A stretch of DNA of 64,000 bases, from contig OZ020598.1 in assembly GCA_963971535.1 (NCBI GenBank), forward strand, positions 97,227,140-97,291,139. Direction: 5' to 3'. The translations under genes were made by a program, and so were the position numbers. The stretch is from Notolepis coatsorum. Lineage: Eukaryota; Chordata; Actinopteri; Aulopiformes; Paralepididae. The notes below the pieces were generated by a model, which was not told the origin of the DNA, did not search any database, and worked only from the letters and a program-made list of their open reading frames with translations. Positions 1-11,900 of the stretch are shown piece by piece (position 1 is the first letter of the stretch; each line of letters begins with the position of its first letter).

Positions 1-1160
1 CTTGTACTAGGGGAACCCAGGCATAAAATGTAGACACATTGGGAATTCAAGAACCAAATAATCAAATAAACAAATAACAAAAATAAAACCAAGTAAATGT
101 GGGCCCACGTTACCAAAGAAAACCTAACCTAAGCCGGCTTAAATTGTTCGGGGTACCCCTTAGACACTGGTTGTTAGTGTTCACTTCAATGGACGTTGCT
201 GTTGATACACGTGGTACTGTTAGTACTTAGCCAAGATGGCGGACCCACTCTTGTCACCGCTCGTCCAGGTGACAAGATGGCGTCGGCGATCCGCGAGCAC
301 AGCAGGCTGGGCGAACAGCAGGCAGTTGTTAGCTGGAGGAGCTTGCTGTATGGCGTCCTCTGCTGGTGGGAAGAGGCGTCCTCTGTACCGCCTGGGAAAC
401 GTCCACCGCTGCTGTTGATGGCTTGCTTCTGTCGCGCGTGCTAATACTTTGGCTACCCTAAACACAGCTAAGCTTTGGGTCTCGACGCACCCTCCTGCTA
501 TATCGGTTACACTGCTAACGCAACATGGCTGGCTATACCACCGGTCTCTTCAGCGCCGCGCGCCCGGTAGTCTACTCAAGTCAGACGGAGCCATTAGCAG
601 CATACTACTATACCGCACACAGTAACTACTATAACCCGATAACGTTAGACGTTAGTCTCATTAGCTCTAGACGTTAGTCCTTGGGTTCGGTTTCTCTTAC
701 TCACACACTATCGCTGATAACCCGTCACTAGCAAGTATTTCTCATCACCCGCCACTCGCTCCGACGGGGCTCTCCTTCGTTAACTTCTTCAACGGGGCTA
801 TTCCAAAGCACATGCCCGTTGTGGCTGCGACCGTTCACGGACAAGTCAATGCCGAAGAGAGCTTCCTGCTCCCCTCGCCTCCAGGTAACTCCCTCTTCCT
901 CGTTGCTTGCTTCTCTCCACTGCTCCACCTGCCACCACTGCCACTCCGCCCTCTGCTGGCAACCTCCACTGGTCCCACTCAAGGACCGCTCCAGAAAGGG
1001 AAAAAGGGCTCAATGTTATTGCTAGTAATCCATACTGCATCCGGAGAAGAGTAGCACCTCACCTCGTCGTTAGACTGGGCGAGCTATCCAAAGGAACACT
1101 GTTAGGCTATCCAAAGGAACACTGTAAATCACACGTTATACACACACAGGGAAAGTAACA
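1..1160. other. Unassigned GC-moderate, CpG-containing segment
   Basis: No coding gene is recognised; the short open frames on both strands resemble no family I know. The segment is richer in CpG than its right flank. It holds two YY1-like motifs, CAAGATGGCGG at 232-242 and CAAGATGGCG at 273-282, of the sort seen near transcription starts and in some retroelement leaders. A 20-bp direct repeat (1083-1102 and 1106-1125) lies near its right edge. It could be a promoter or a piece of an LTR-type repeat. No TATA box, splice site or element boundary settles which. Confidence 0.3.
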
Positions 1161-1924
1161 GTTAGTTAGCACTACTGAATACTTTGTAGAATATTCAGGC
1201 TGCTACACTAATATAAAAAGTATCTATGAATCTACCATATCTATCTGTCTATCTATCCGTCTATAATTGTATCTATTGTAAATGACAAGTGTGTGCAATC
1301 AACTGTCAACAATCAATCTACTGTGGTAAAACTATTGGTATATCTGTGCACACAGGGAATGTAAAATCCATGTTAGGAGACGAGAGTATGTGTTCTAATA
1401 ATATTGAGCTCAGTTGTAATCCAATCATACCTAGCTGACCAATCCCTGTTCTCTATTTGGTCTTGGGTCAGTCTCGTTTATCTGATCCTATTTCTGAAGA
1501 TGCATTTCCATTGGCTAATGGACGAGATATAAGTCACTTGTTACTTTCTGCTCTTGGCAGAACCTAGAATGTCTGCCCGTTGCAATGTCAATTTTTGCCT
1601 TGCAACGTATAATTTTCCTGTCTGTAAATTGTTTGATCCACTTTTTGAATAAACCTCCTAAAAGATGTTCTACTTTTCATTATTGGATATTATTGATAAC
1701 CATGACAATTTGGATATTGAATACAGTCAGATATACAAGTCAATTTGGGTGATGGCCCGACTGGATTATTTGACAATTTATATGTGAGTAAATATCTCAC
1801 AAACCACAGAACAGTTTGACGATGAGAGTGACAGCATGCATGGTACACAACAACAACAACATGCATGGTACAACAATAACAACAACGCACAACAACAACA
1901 ACTGGAGTGTCTCTCGAGCAAGAT
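1161..1924. other. Intergenic DNA, no gene seen
   Basis: AT-rich sequence with a short CTAT-rich stretch near 1235-1270 and a CAACAA-rich stretch at 1846-1905. No open frame with family similarity, no RNA gene and no element end was found. Confidence 0.5.
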
Positions 1925-2985
1925 CAGTGTTGGGCAAGTTACGCAGGATGTGTAATTAGTTATGTATTACTGATTTGTTATGTTAATTAGCTGCGTTACT
2001 AGTTGTTACGTTACTCGTTACTTTCGATAACCTTTTGAAAAAGTAATGTACGGTGCGGCCGGGTAGCACAGCGGACTAAGCGTCTGTCTACCACCACAGA
2101 GCCAGTGGGATCGAATCCGGCTGTGGTGCCTCCGGCTTGGCCGACCGTCCATACTAACACAATTGGCAGTGTCAGCGGGTGGGAAGCCGGTGAGGGTGGG
2201 TCCCGCTCGTTGTAAACAGCGACTCCTACAGTTCAGTTGGGGCGCCTGCACACCGAGGGAAGGACCTGAGGGAGGTAGTGTGACCTTCCACACGTTACAC
2301 TCTCCCAGTGAGAGTCCGCGCTTCCAGGTGAAAAGAAGCGGTGGGCTGGCTACACATGTGTCGGAGGAAGCATGTGATAGTCTCCGCCCTCCCAGACCAA
2401 CGGTAGGGGGTAGAGTGCGCAACGACCAGGAAGGCGATTGGGAATTGGCATAACGACTAACATTGGGATGGGAGAAAAATGGAAAAAGAAGGGGGAAAAA
2501 GATAATAAAAAAAAAATAAAAAAAAATAAGAAGTTATGTACAACCTGTTTAGCTTCTGTTGTTAGCTGTCCAGATGTCAGCTGTAAACAAAGTTTACCCC
2601 CCGGAACAGCCTGTCCTCCAAACCCACACACAGCAATCCCACCACATGATAGAGGCTTCCCTGTCAGTGTCAGACTTGTTTGCATCAAGTTTCACATTGT
2701 CGTGTCGCCGTGTCAGACGCTTCATCAAATGCAAACTCTTTACTCCCCACGTAGTTTACAAGTGGCAGCGATTGAATATCTATCTTCGACCGAGGACCTT
2801 GTATAAACCTACTCTAGCGTTATTACAAAAAAACGAAATGCATTCTGGCAACAATGTTACGCAGCGTTACTTGGATTAGTAACTGTAATATAATTAATTG
2901 TAAAGCCTTACTTTACTCATTACTGGGAAATAAATACAATTACAGTAACATACTTTACTAAGTAACGCGTTACTACCCAACACTG
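1925..2985. mobile_element. hAT-like non-autonomous element (MITE) interrupted by a SINE
   Basis: The segment starts CAGTGTTGGG and ends CCCAACACTG, an exact 10-bp terminal inverted repeat. Next to each end are GTTAC/GTAAC-rich subterminal repeats, a pattern typical of fish hAT MITEs. No transposase frame is present. Flanking octamers agcaagat and gataggac do not match, so the 8-bp duplication expected for hAT has decayed or one end is displaced. A SINE sits inside at 2052-2530. The element at 18326-19141 has similar ends and does keep its 8-bp duplication. Confidence 0.65.
2052..2530 (+). mobile_element. tRNA-derived SINE, family A, plus strand
   Basis: The 5' head is tRNA-like, with a box A match TAGCACAGCGG and a box B-like GGATCGAATCC about 45 bp later. 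A body of about 400 bp follows and ends in an A-rich tail. Near-identical 11-bp direct repeats flank it (2041-2051 and 2531-2541, aag-a/t-atgtac with one mismatch), as expected for target-primed insertion. A minus-strand copy with the same head and body order lies at 17120-17360. It has no coding capacity and would rely on a partner LINE. Confidence 0.75.
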
Positions 2986-3071
2986 GATAGGACAATAGAA
3001 ACTCAGGACAAGCTTGTGGAATTATGGCAGCAATATGGCTTCTTATTTAATGTTTCCTGCAAGACGACAAT

Positions 3072-4413
<1,342 letters not shown>

Positions 4414-4489
4414 GCGTGAATATTAAAGGCAACCAACTTGTGTTCAGCTAAATAAATCTGGTAGTTGGTTTATGACGTTAATTAATAAT

Positions 4490-4650
4490 AAACAATGTTA
4501 GGACTCTTAATAATAAACACTGTTAGGACTATCTGACTCTTAATAATAAACACTGTTAGGACTATCTGACTCTTACTAATAAACACTGTTAGGACTATAA
4601 ACACTGTTAGGACTATCTGACTCTTAATAATAAACACTGTTAGGACTATC
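4490..4650. repeat. Short tandem array inside the foldback element
   Basis: About five imperfect units of roughly 33-36 bp contain cactgttaggactatctgac and taataataaa. Copies differ by small deletions, as in replication slippage. Confidence 0.8.
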
Positions 4651-4938
4651 TCGATTCACGCGTCACTACTGTAACTAGAAACTCTGGGTGTCACTGTACA
4701 TCAGTGTGGAGGCTGACGCCTGACTGATTAAGTAGAAACTACGCTGTAACGTTATATGTTATTTCGCGTTTTTAACGTCATAAACCAACTACCAGATTCA
4801 CTCGTCACTGTACATCAGTGGAGGCTGCTGAAGCGCCAGCGGGACGATGCGGTGGTTTATCCCCGGCTTCCGTGCGCCGCCGCCGGCTTGACTCGGTCCA
4901 GCTCCAGCAGCAGCGGCCGTCTTCCGTTGTAGAAGCCC

Positions 4939-5112
4939 TTCAATGACAGAGCTCTCATATTTTGCGAATGCATAAACTATATCTTAAATTATGGCTATGT
5001 GTCTAATATGGCTGTCGCTTATCAATGACTTCGCGACAGCCATATTAGACACATAGCCATAATTTAAGATATAGTTTATGCATTCGCAAAATATGAGAGC
5101 TCTGTCATTGAA
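4939..5112. repeat. Perfect 80-bp palindrome with 14-bp loop
   Basis: The arms at 4939-5018 and 5033-5112 are exact reverse complements over 80 bases, separated by a 14-base spacer at 5019-5032. A transcript of either strand would fold into a long uninterrupted hairpin. It lies in the middle of the foldback element. A diverged single-arm copy lies near 43060-43145, so the arm also exists outside the palindrome. Confidence 0.95.
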
Positions 5113-5490
5113 GTGGGTGGTGGCAGCGTAACAGCGTTCACCCTGATGTGTAAAGTAGCGATTTTTATTGTTTTGTCATGACAAACCAATTACTGTACAT
5201 AATCCCAACATATGTGTAAAGAAACAACATATTCCAGTTAACGGTATATATTTTTTAATGATTCATTACGGTATAAATTAGGTTAACTGGAGCTGCGTAT
5301 TGCTGGCTCTCATATTTGCGAATACAACAGCGTTCACCCTGACGTAAACAATTCTACAACGGAAGACGGCCGCTGCTGCGGGCGGCGCAACTCTCTGCCG
5401 CGCGGCAGCGCGGTCACGTGGCCGTGTGGCCAATCAGAAAAACGCTGAACGAAAGGCTGAACACAAGTTGGTTGCCTTTAATATTCACGC

Positions 5491-5940
5491 CCCCAGGCCA
5501 ACACACAGGTATCTAGTCACTACCTCATCACCTGCCCCCCAGGCCAACACACATGTACCTAGTCACTACCTCACCTAGTGAACTGAAAGAATGTCTTTGA
5601 ACCAGCTAGAAATCTAATATTGAACACATGGAAGAGTATTAGTACCACAAGAGGGGGACATAGAGTAAAAGAAGGGACGTTGACTCCTATTGGCTAATAC
5701 GTGTGAAAAGGCACGCCCACGAGAAATGATTTGGCGAATTAGGAGACAGAATGGGAGTGACGTGTAAGGGTTTAAAATACTGGAACACAGAGAGTGTGGT
5801 GTGTGTAAGTTGGAGAACTTGACTGAACCGAGAAGATCTTGTAATAAATGTAACGAACTGAGAAACAGATCCAATCTCCTTTTTCTTCTCTACAGAACTA
5901 CAGTTTTTGGGTGGTTGAACGATCTATTGTTTTAAACCTC
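5491..5940. other. Flank with CA-rich direct repeats, no gene recognised
   Basis: Two imperfect copies of a CAGGCCAACACAC-containing unit lie at about 5490-5560, and a related stretch precedes the foldback element at about 4395-4413. The element therefore entered an existing short repeat. The open frame on the minus strand at 5614-5874 has no recognised domain. Confidence 0.45.
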
Positions 5941-5952
5941 ATCCACCTTCCA

Positions 5953-6190
5953 GGTACTCACCACAAGCATGCGGTCACCATCCCACTAACCAGCCAGTGT
6001 TGCAGTCAGGTATAGGTCTCAGACTGGACCAGGAAGTTGTGAAGATGCACACAGGCCATGCTTATATTCACCACCTTGTCGGGATTGAGCATAACAGTGG
6101 TGTGGAATACTTTCCACTGGTTGGTAAGAATACCAAGCCAATTCTCCACAACCGTACAACCTTTGGACAGTTTATAGTCGAATACCCTCT
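5953..6190 (+). pseudogene. Unrecognised open frame cut by the BEL/Pao insertion
   Basis: A frame open from about 5953 runs into the left LTR at 6191. Its composition is protein-like, with a stretch rich in H, G, V and I and no low-complexity tract. A pyrimidine-rich acceptor-like TTCCAG precedes it at 5947-5952. There is no ATG near its start. On the far side of the insertion (15280 onward, after removing the 5-bp duplication) the same frame reaches a stop within about ten codons. It may be a terminal exon fragment or part of an older mobile element. I do not recognise the family. Confidence 0.3.
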
Positions 6191-7620
6191 TGTAACTGAG
6201 GGGTACAATTCCCTGACTGTATTACTAGATATGATACTTACTACCACTACCTTTGTACTTAATATTCGGCCACCCAGTACACGGCATAAATATATTATCA
6301 TGAACACTCTCACGTAGATGAAACGGATCCAACACAAATGTACGAATGAGAAACAGGTCTTTATTTCTACACAGCGATGGTGTGTAGAATAAGCACTTAA
6401 TCACTTAATTACATTTATGAATTGAAATAGTATGCACTTTTATGGCAAGGAGTATTCGTCGGTATATCAATAGAGAATGTCCAATCTCTGAAGGCGCAGG
6501 TGGTAAATATACGACCTGGAATAGTTAAGGAATAACAGCAATGATACTTTAATGATTATACTAGATACACTAGAGGGGGTTAATCCGGTCGCTTGTAAGC
6601 CGACAGGAGTAGGAGGGGGGGGAGGGTAGAATCCGGCTGCCTCGTCCGGCCAAGGGTATCCCAGGTGAACCCACTGTAGTGCCGTTCAATACGCCGGCGA
6701 TCCTTGGACCACAGATGAAAGCAGGTGGACTCTTTGTGGGCCAGCTCTCTCCGGTCCACGGGGGAGAGACGTGAAGCGACCTCGTCTTGCAGAGCGTCTC
6801 CTCACCTTGCGTCCTCTCCAGGGGGGGGGGTTCCAACACACGGCAGTGTCGGGGGTCTTTATCCATGGAATAATCAAAGTATCCAAAGCATAATCCGTGC
6901 CTTGGAAGGCGGGCTGTCGTCGGTAGAATAATCCGGTATACAGGTCCACTCACTCGTCGGCTCTGGGGCTCCTCGGGTGCAGCTTCACATAGGGTCAACC
7001 ACCCTGGGTAAGCAGCCAGTTCTCTGCCCGAAACGATGGGGTACTGACTACGGTAGTATTCTCACCGCACGAAGCACTATATATTAACAGACTATTATTA
7101 GCTTAATAGACTACGTCCAACTCGACGATATAGTGCCAAATATGACTATTCAAATATTAATATACACGATGTCTCAATACCGATGGTAGGCGAACTTGGC
7201 CTTACTCCCACACGTGGCGTCGCGGGGAGGCTTTACGTCTGTGACTCTATTGGAGGGTAAGAAACTGGACTGAAAAGAAAGTCCTACTTTAGTAGCGCAG
7301 TATATATACGCACTATGAACAAATAGTCCCATTAGTGGTGCGGTAGCCAAATTCCTACGCGGAACTAGGACTTGTTCGTACATGTCGAGCGGTACGTTTG
7401 AACTGGGTCTGAGGGGTATGGCAGCCTGGCACCAAGGTCTCGACCAATAGTAGAATGGAGACTATTATGGGATGTTCAGTAGGCTAGAATGGATATTCAA
7501 TGCATATTGTACAAGGAATATACAAGGGATATCAGGGAATATTAGAGAATATACAAATACAATTAAATATATATATATAAATAAATATATATATTCGGTT
7601 TAATCTGGCCCTTCACAACA
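6191..7620 (-). repeat. BEL/Pao 3' LTR (element orientation)
   Basis: It is the same length as the other LTR. The differences noticed are near 6340, 6680, 6742 and 6952, all substitutions. The poly(A) signal is at 6360-6365 and the TATA box copy at 7301-7308. Its outer edge abuts the target duplication cctct at 6186-6190. Confidence 0.92.
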
Positions 7621-7632
7621 GCCACCCCCTGA
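7621..7632 (-). promoter_or_regulatory. Polypurine tract next to the 3' LTR
   Basis: On the minus strand the bases before the 3' LTR read CAGGGGGTGGC and then TGTTGTG. This short G-rich tract is in the right place to prime plus-strand DNA synthesis. Confidence 0.65.
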
Positions 7633-7729
7633 ATAGGTCCCAGACCTAATCAGTTAAACAGAGACAGATTAATCGCGTTGTCTATTTACACATAAGGGTG
7701 TGCTGTAGGGGTCAGTCAACTTCACAAAG

Positions 7730-8956
7730 TCATAGGGTTGTAGGGTCATGGTCATCATCGATTGTGTCTGGGAGTCGAGGCAGTTCTATGAGCCTTGCCA
7801 CGGGACGGGTGTAAGTGCGACCCTGGACGAGCACTTCAGCTGCTCGGACCTTGCCGTCGGCACCGGTGATCACTTTGCTTACGCGGCCGGCCGGCCACAT
7901 AGCTCTGGGCAGTGATTGATCAATAATCATGACGACTGTTCCTTCTGTCAAATTGTCTCTCTCCTTTACCCACTTCTGGCGGGTCTGTAGAGACGGTAGG
8001 TAGTGCAGTAGGAAACTGTTCCAAAACTTGTCGGCTAATACTTGGCTGTACCTCCACATTCGTCGGCCGTTCGCTTCTTCAGGCCGGTACATTGTCTGTG
8101 GTGATGCAGGATCTAGCCGCCCCATCAGGAGTGTGTTGGGGGTAACTGGGTCGATATCCGCCACATCACTGGAGACATATCCGAGGGGCTTCGAGTTAAG
8201 TACTCCCTCAATCTCCGTGAGGACTGTCATTAGGACTTCTTCCGCCACAGTCTGGGTCCCAAGTACTGCGTACAGGGCTGTCTTTATGGAGCGCACTTCT
8301 CGTTCCCAAGTGCCACCGAAGTGGGGTGCGTTTGGGGGGTTGAATTGGAAATCAACCTGTGCTGGAGCGAGGTGGGTCTTAAGTTCTGGGCCCATAGCTT
8401 GGAAGCTCTCTCTCAGCTCTCTTTCGCCGCCTTTGAAGTTTGTCCCATGATCGGACAATAGGGTAGACGGTCTTCCTTTCCGTGATGTGAATCTACGGAA
8501 GGCCATAAGGAATGAGTCTGTGCTCATGGTCGGGAGAAGCTCGATGTGTATCGCTCTGGTGGTCATGCATTTGAATACAATACCCCACCGCTTCTCGGTT
8601 CCTCTTCCTTTCTTTATGTGCAGCGGGCCAAAGCAGTCCATACCCGTTGAGTGGAATGGCTTGTCACCGATTCGGAGGCGACATGGAGGAAGGTCAGCCA
8701 TCCTTGGTATGCTGGGCTGCGCGCGCCACTTGCGGCAGTCTAGACATGTTCGCTGGAAGCGTCGTACCGCCTCTCTTCCTTGTAGGATCCAGTAACGGCG
8801 TCTGATTTCCGCGAAGACTCTTTCTGCTCCTGCGTGATGTACATCCTCATCGTATTTCTTTATAATCAGCTCTGTGACCTTGTGTCGGCTGTTCAATACG
8901 ATCGGGTATTTAATGTCATCCGGTAGATTGGGGGCTCTGCGTAGGCGACCACCCAC
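7730..8956 (-). CDS. BEL/Pao integrase and C-terminal domain, in a shifted frame
   Basis: A frame of 408 codons that overlaps the end of the upstream frame by 41 nt. It begins inside the conserved GGRLRRA motif, so it is a continuation and not an independent start. A zinc-binding region has H40/H41 and C71/C74. The catalytic core shows D107, D169 and E218, the D,D-35/E-type triad with plausible spacing. The C-terminal 100 residues resemble the DUF5641 domain found at the end of BEL/Pao integrases. All catalytic residues are intact, so the single frame offset at about 8940 is the only obvious defect. It could be a mutation, an assembly error, or less likely programmed shifting. Confidence 0.9.
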   Translation of the reverse strand: MGGRLRRAPNLPDDIKYPIVLNSRHKVTELIIKKYDEDVHHAGAERVFAEIRRRYWILQGREAVRRFQRTCLDCRKWRAQPSIPRMADLPPCRLRIGDKPFHSTGMDCFGPLHIKKGRGTEKRWGIVFKCMTTRAIHIELLPTMSTDSFLMAFRRFTSRKGRPSTLLSDHGTNFKGGERELRESFQAMGPELKTHLAPAQVDFQFNPPNAPHFGGTWEREVRSIKTALYAVLGTQTVAEEVLMTVLTEIEGVLNSKPLGYVSSDVADIDPVTPNTLLMGRLDPASPQTMYRPEEANGRRMWRYSQVLADKFWNSFLLHYLPSLQTRQKWVKERDNLTEGTVVMIIDQSLPRAMWPAGRVSKVITGADGKVRAAEVLVQGRTYTRPVARLIELPRLPDTIDDDHDPTTL

Positions 8957-11900
8957 TCTGATGAGCGTCGCTCTCGGGGGCCAGGTGAATTAATCTGCTG
9001 TCGGATGGGACGGGCTTTCCTCCCTGTAGACAGGCCAATTCATCGGGGAACGAGTCTCTCTGGGCTCGTTGCAGTAGAAGCAATTCTGCTTCCTCGTAGT
9101 TAGCTGCTGACATATCAGCGGGGGACTTGCACTCCGGGTGGTACCGCAGGAATGTTCTTTGTTGTGCACTCTCTATGGACGTGCAATCGTCTATGTTAGG
9201 GTCGGTGGAGGCTACGGTGCTCAATCCACAGAACACAGACTTCTTAATTTCCACCTCCTCTGGACTTGCTTCCCTCGGGATAGGCATGGGCCACTGTCCT
9301 TCCGGGAGTCTTAGGAATGCGGGGCCGTCACTGTAGACATTGCGACGGGTGAGGTCATCCAGGGGCATCCCCCGGGTGATGACGTCAGCTGGGTTCTGTT
9401 TTGTATCAACGTAGCGCCACTCTGTTTCTCCGGTTAACTCTTCGGTTAAGTCTTGAATCTCGGTGACTCTGACTCCCACGAAGACTTTGTACTTGCATGA
9501 GTCCGATTTGATCCAGGCGAGTACCGTCGTGGAATCTGACCACAGGATTGTTCTAGACACCGGTATGGTGAGCTCACGTTGGATGAGCGTGGCTAGGTGC
9601 GCTCCGGCTAGGGCTGCGCAGAGCTCTAGACGTGGGATAGATTGTTGCTTGCGTGGGGCTATTCTCGAGCGGGCGAGGACAAATGCTGTGTAGATCTCTC
9701 CCCCCTGGTCTTGGGCCCGCAAGTAGGCTACTGATCCGTATGCGACCTCTGAGGCGTCACTGAAGACGTGTAAGTCCATTTTACATGTCTCTGGCCTCAC
9801 CGTGGGTGGGAAGTAGCTTCGGCGCATATTAACGCCTGGGAGTGAGTGGAGCTCCATCTCCCACTCTCTCCAGGTGGATGCAAGGTGTGCGGGAATGGGG
9901 TCGTCCCAGCCCTGGTCCTTGTCCCACAATGCTCGTACAATCATTTTTGCCCTGGTGGTGTACGGTAGAATACATCCTAGCGGGTCATATTGTCGGGCGA
10001 GTGTTGTGTACACACTCCGTCTGGTGGTCGGCGCCGCCGCCGGCCTTCCCTGCTCCGTAGTCAGGGGCTTGTGTCTGTAGTGAAGCGAATCTGTTTTGAA
10101 TCGCCACACCAATCCCAGGGTCATCTCCTGGGCTTCTCCCGGGATTGTAGCCATCCAGGTCTCGCTGCTGGCTGCCTTGTCCTCGGAGGAGAGGCTGCGC
10201 AGTACTTGCGGATCGCTGCTGGCCCACTGCCTGAGATCAAAGCCGCCTTTGATCAATGAGGCGCAGAGTTTAATCAGGAGAGCCTCGGCTTCTTCCTGGG
10301 TTGAAAGGCTTTGTAGACAGTTGTCTACGTAGAAGCTGTTCTTTACGCTGTGTCGGACCTCTTCGTCCGCTGCTGGGTCCTCTGCTACATGTTTCTGTAG
10401 TGCAAATGTCGCACAGCAGGGGCTGCACGTCGTTCCGAAGGGGAGGACTTCCCATTGGTAGATGGCTGGGTGCTCATCTCCTGGCTTCTCTCTCCATAGG
10501 AACCGTAACAGGGGCTTGTCCGCCTCTACTAATCTCACCTGCAGGAACATTCCTTTAATGTCCCCGCTGATGGCCACCTTTTCCAGGCGGAAGCGGAGTA
10601 GAACGCCGAGTAGGGAGGGGCCGAGTGTGGGACCGGGCAGTAACTCTTTATTTAGATTTTGGGATCCGATCTGGTAGCTGCAGTTAAATACTATGCGGTC
10701 TTTACCGTTGTGATGGACCTTGTGGTGGGGCACGTACCACGATTCAGTGGTCTGGTCAGCCTCTTTAATGTCCATCTTTGTGACGTGTCCCGCTGTGATG
10801 AGCTTCTCAATCTCAGCGCGGTATACACTCTCTTGGGCGGGGTTCTTGGCTAAGCGCCGCTCCGTGTTCAGCAGGTACCGTTCTGTGGCGTCTGTCTTGG
10901 CGTGGAAAGTAGGCATTCCTTCTCGCCGCAGGAGTGGCGTGGCGTATCTCAACACGCCGTTGACCGGGACTCTCTTGGTCCCTGTCTCGAGGAGGTGAAT
11001 TGCGTAAATGTCATCTTTAGAGCGAATGTCTTTCTTTCCGTTCTTAAAGGGCATTTGTTCCAAGGTCCATAGCCGCTCTACGTGTTGCAGGAGTGCGGTT
11101 TCTCCCTCTGTGACTCGGGAGTGGAGACATCTAGTGGCTGTACTTCGGTTGAGAGATTTGGCGAGCGGGCCTTGGAGAGTCCATCCCAAACGGGTCTCGA
11201 CTGCTGCAGGGCAGCCTCGGGGTCCGGTATGAACCCGGTCTATCGGGACAATGAGGTCTGCATGGTCGGAGCCTATCAACAGGGTCGGCATAGCATTGTC
11301 TATGAGCGGGATCGGTAACTTGCGCAGATGTGCATATTTCTCCATCAGCTTGGCGACGGGGTATGTGTACCGCGACAGTCCTATTTCTTGGCTGGTGAAA
11401 GCGTCTGCAATCTGGTACCGTCGCTCAGGCTGGCCGCTTGCTGCGATAGAGAATGAGACATTCTCGCCCTTTATCGTCTTCAAATCTCGTCTTATTGTCC
11501 GAATTGTCATTTGGGTTTCGCTTCCCCGCAGCCCTAGCTGGGCCGCAGCGGAGGCGAGCAGCAGGGTCTTCTCTGACCCGTCATCGAGGACGGCGTAAGT
11601 GTCCAGGACTTTATTCTGGTAGCTTAGTGTCACACGCACTACTTTTAGGAGTACTCGGGCTCCACTGCTGCTGGCGGGATCGATGTACATGACGCTCGCT
11701 TTGCGGCTGGATGGTGCAGGTGAAGGGCGCCGTCTGTTACTGTCGTGAAGTATGTCCAGATGGGCTCCATCGCACTTGGTGCACCTTTTCTTTAAGCGGC
11801 ATTCGGCTGCCATGTGTGAGCGCGCACAGCAAAAACAGCGCTTGTTGGACTTTATCCATTGACTTGCTTCCTCCGCGTTCAGCTTGGGGAAGGAGTCACA

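Larger units (their letters stand above)
4414..5490. mobile_element. Foldback-type non-autonomous DNA element with perfect 35-bp TIRs
   Basis: Positions 4414-4448 and 5456-5490 are perfect 35-bp inverted repeats starting GCGTGAATATT. Three more inverted pairs nest inside: about 4457-4482 with 4773-4798, about 4909-4936 with 5350-5377, and a perfect 80-bp pair at 4939-5018 and 5033-5112. Flanking nonamers acgcaggcc (4405-4413) and ccccaggcc (5491-5499) match at 7 of 9 positions, consistent with an aged 9-bp target duplication. There is no transposase frame. The termini and target resemble the elements at 52501-52871 and 54016-54555. A 9-bp duplication suggests a Mutator-type transposase, but that is inference. 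Confidence 0.75.

Noticed and set aside
1-1200. LTR of a retrotransposon (a minus-strand TGTAGCAGCC start near 1197)
   Set aside because: No matching second copy, no target duplication, and no convincing primer site or coding region found.
2052-2120. tRNA gene on the plus strand
   Set aside because: The tRNA-like head is followed by a SINE body and tail and is flanked by target repeats.
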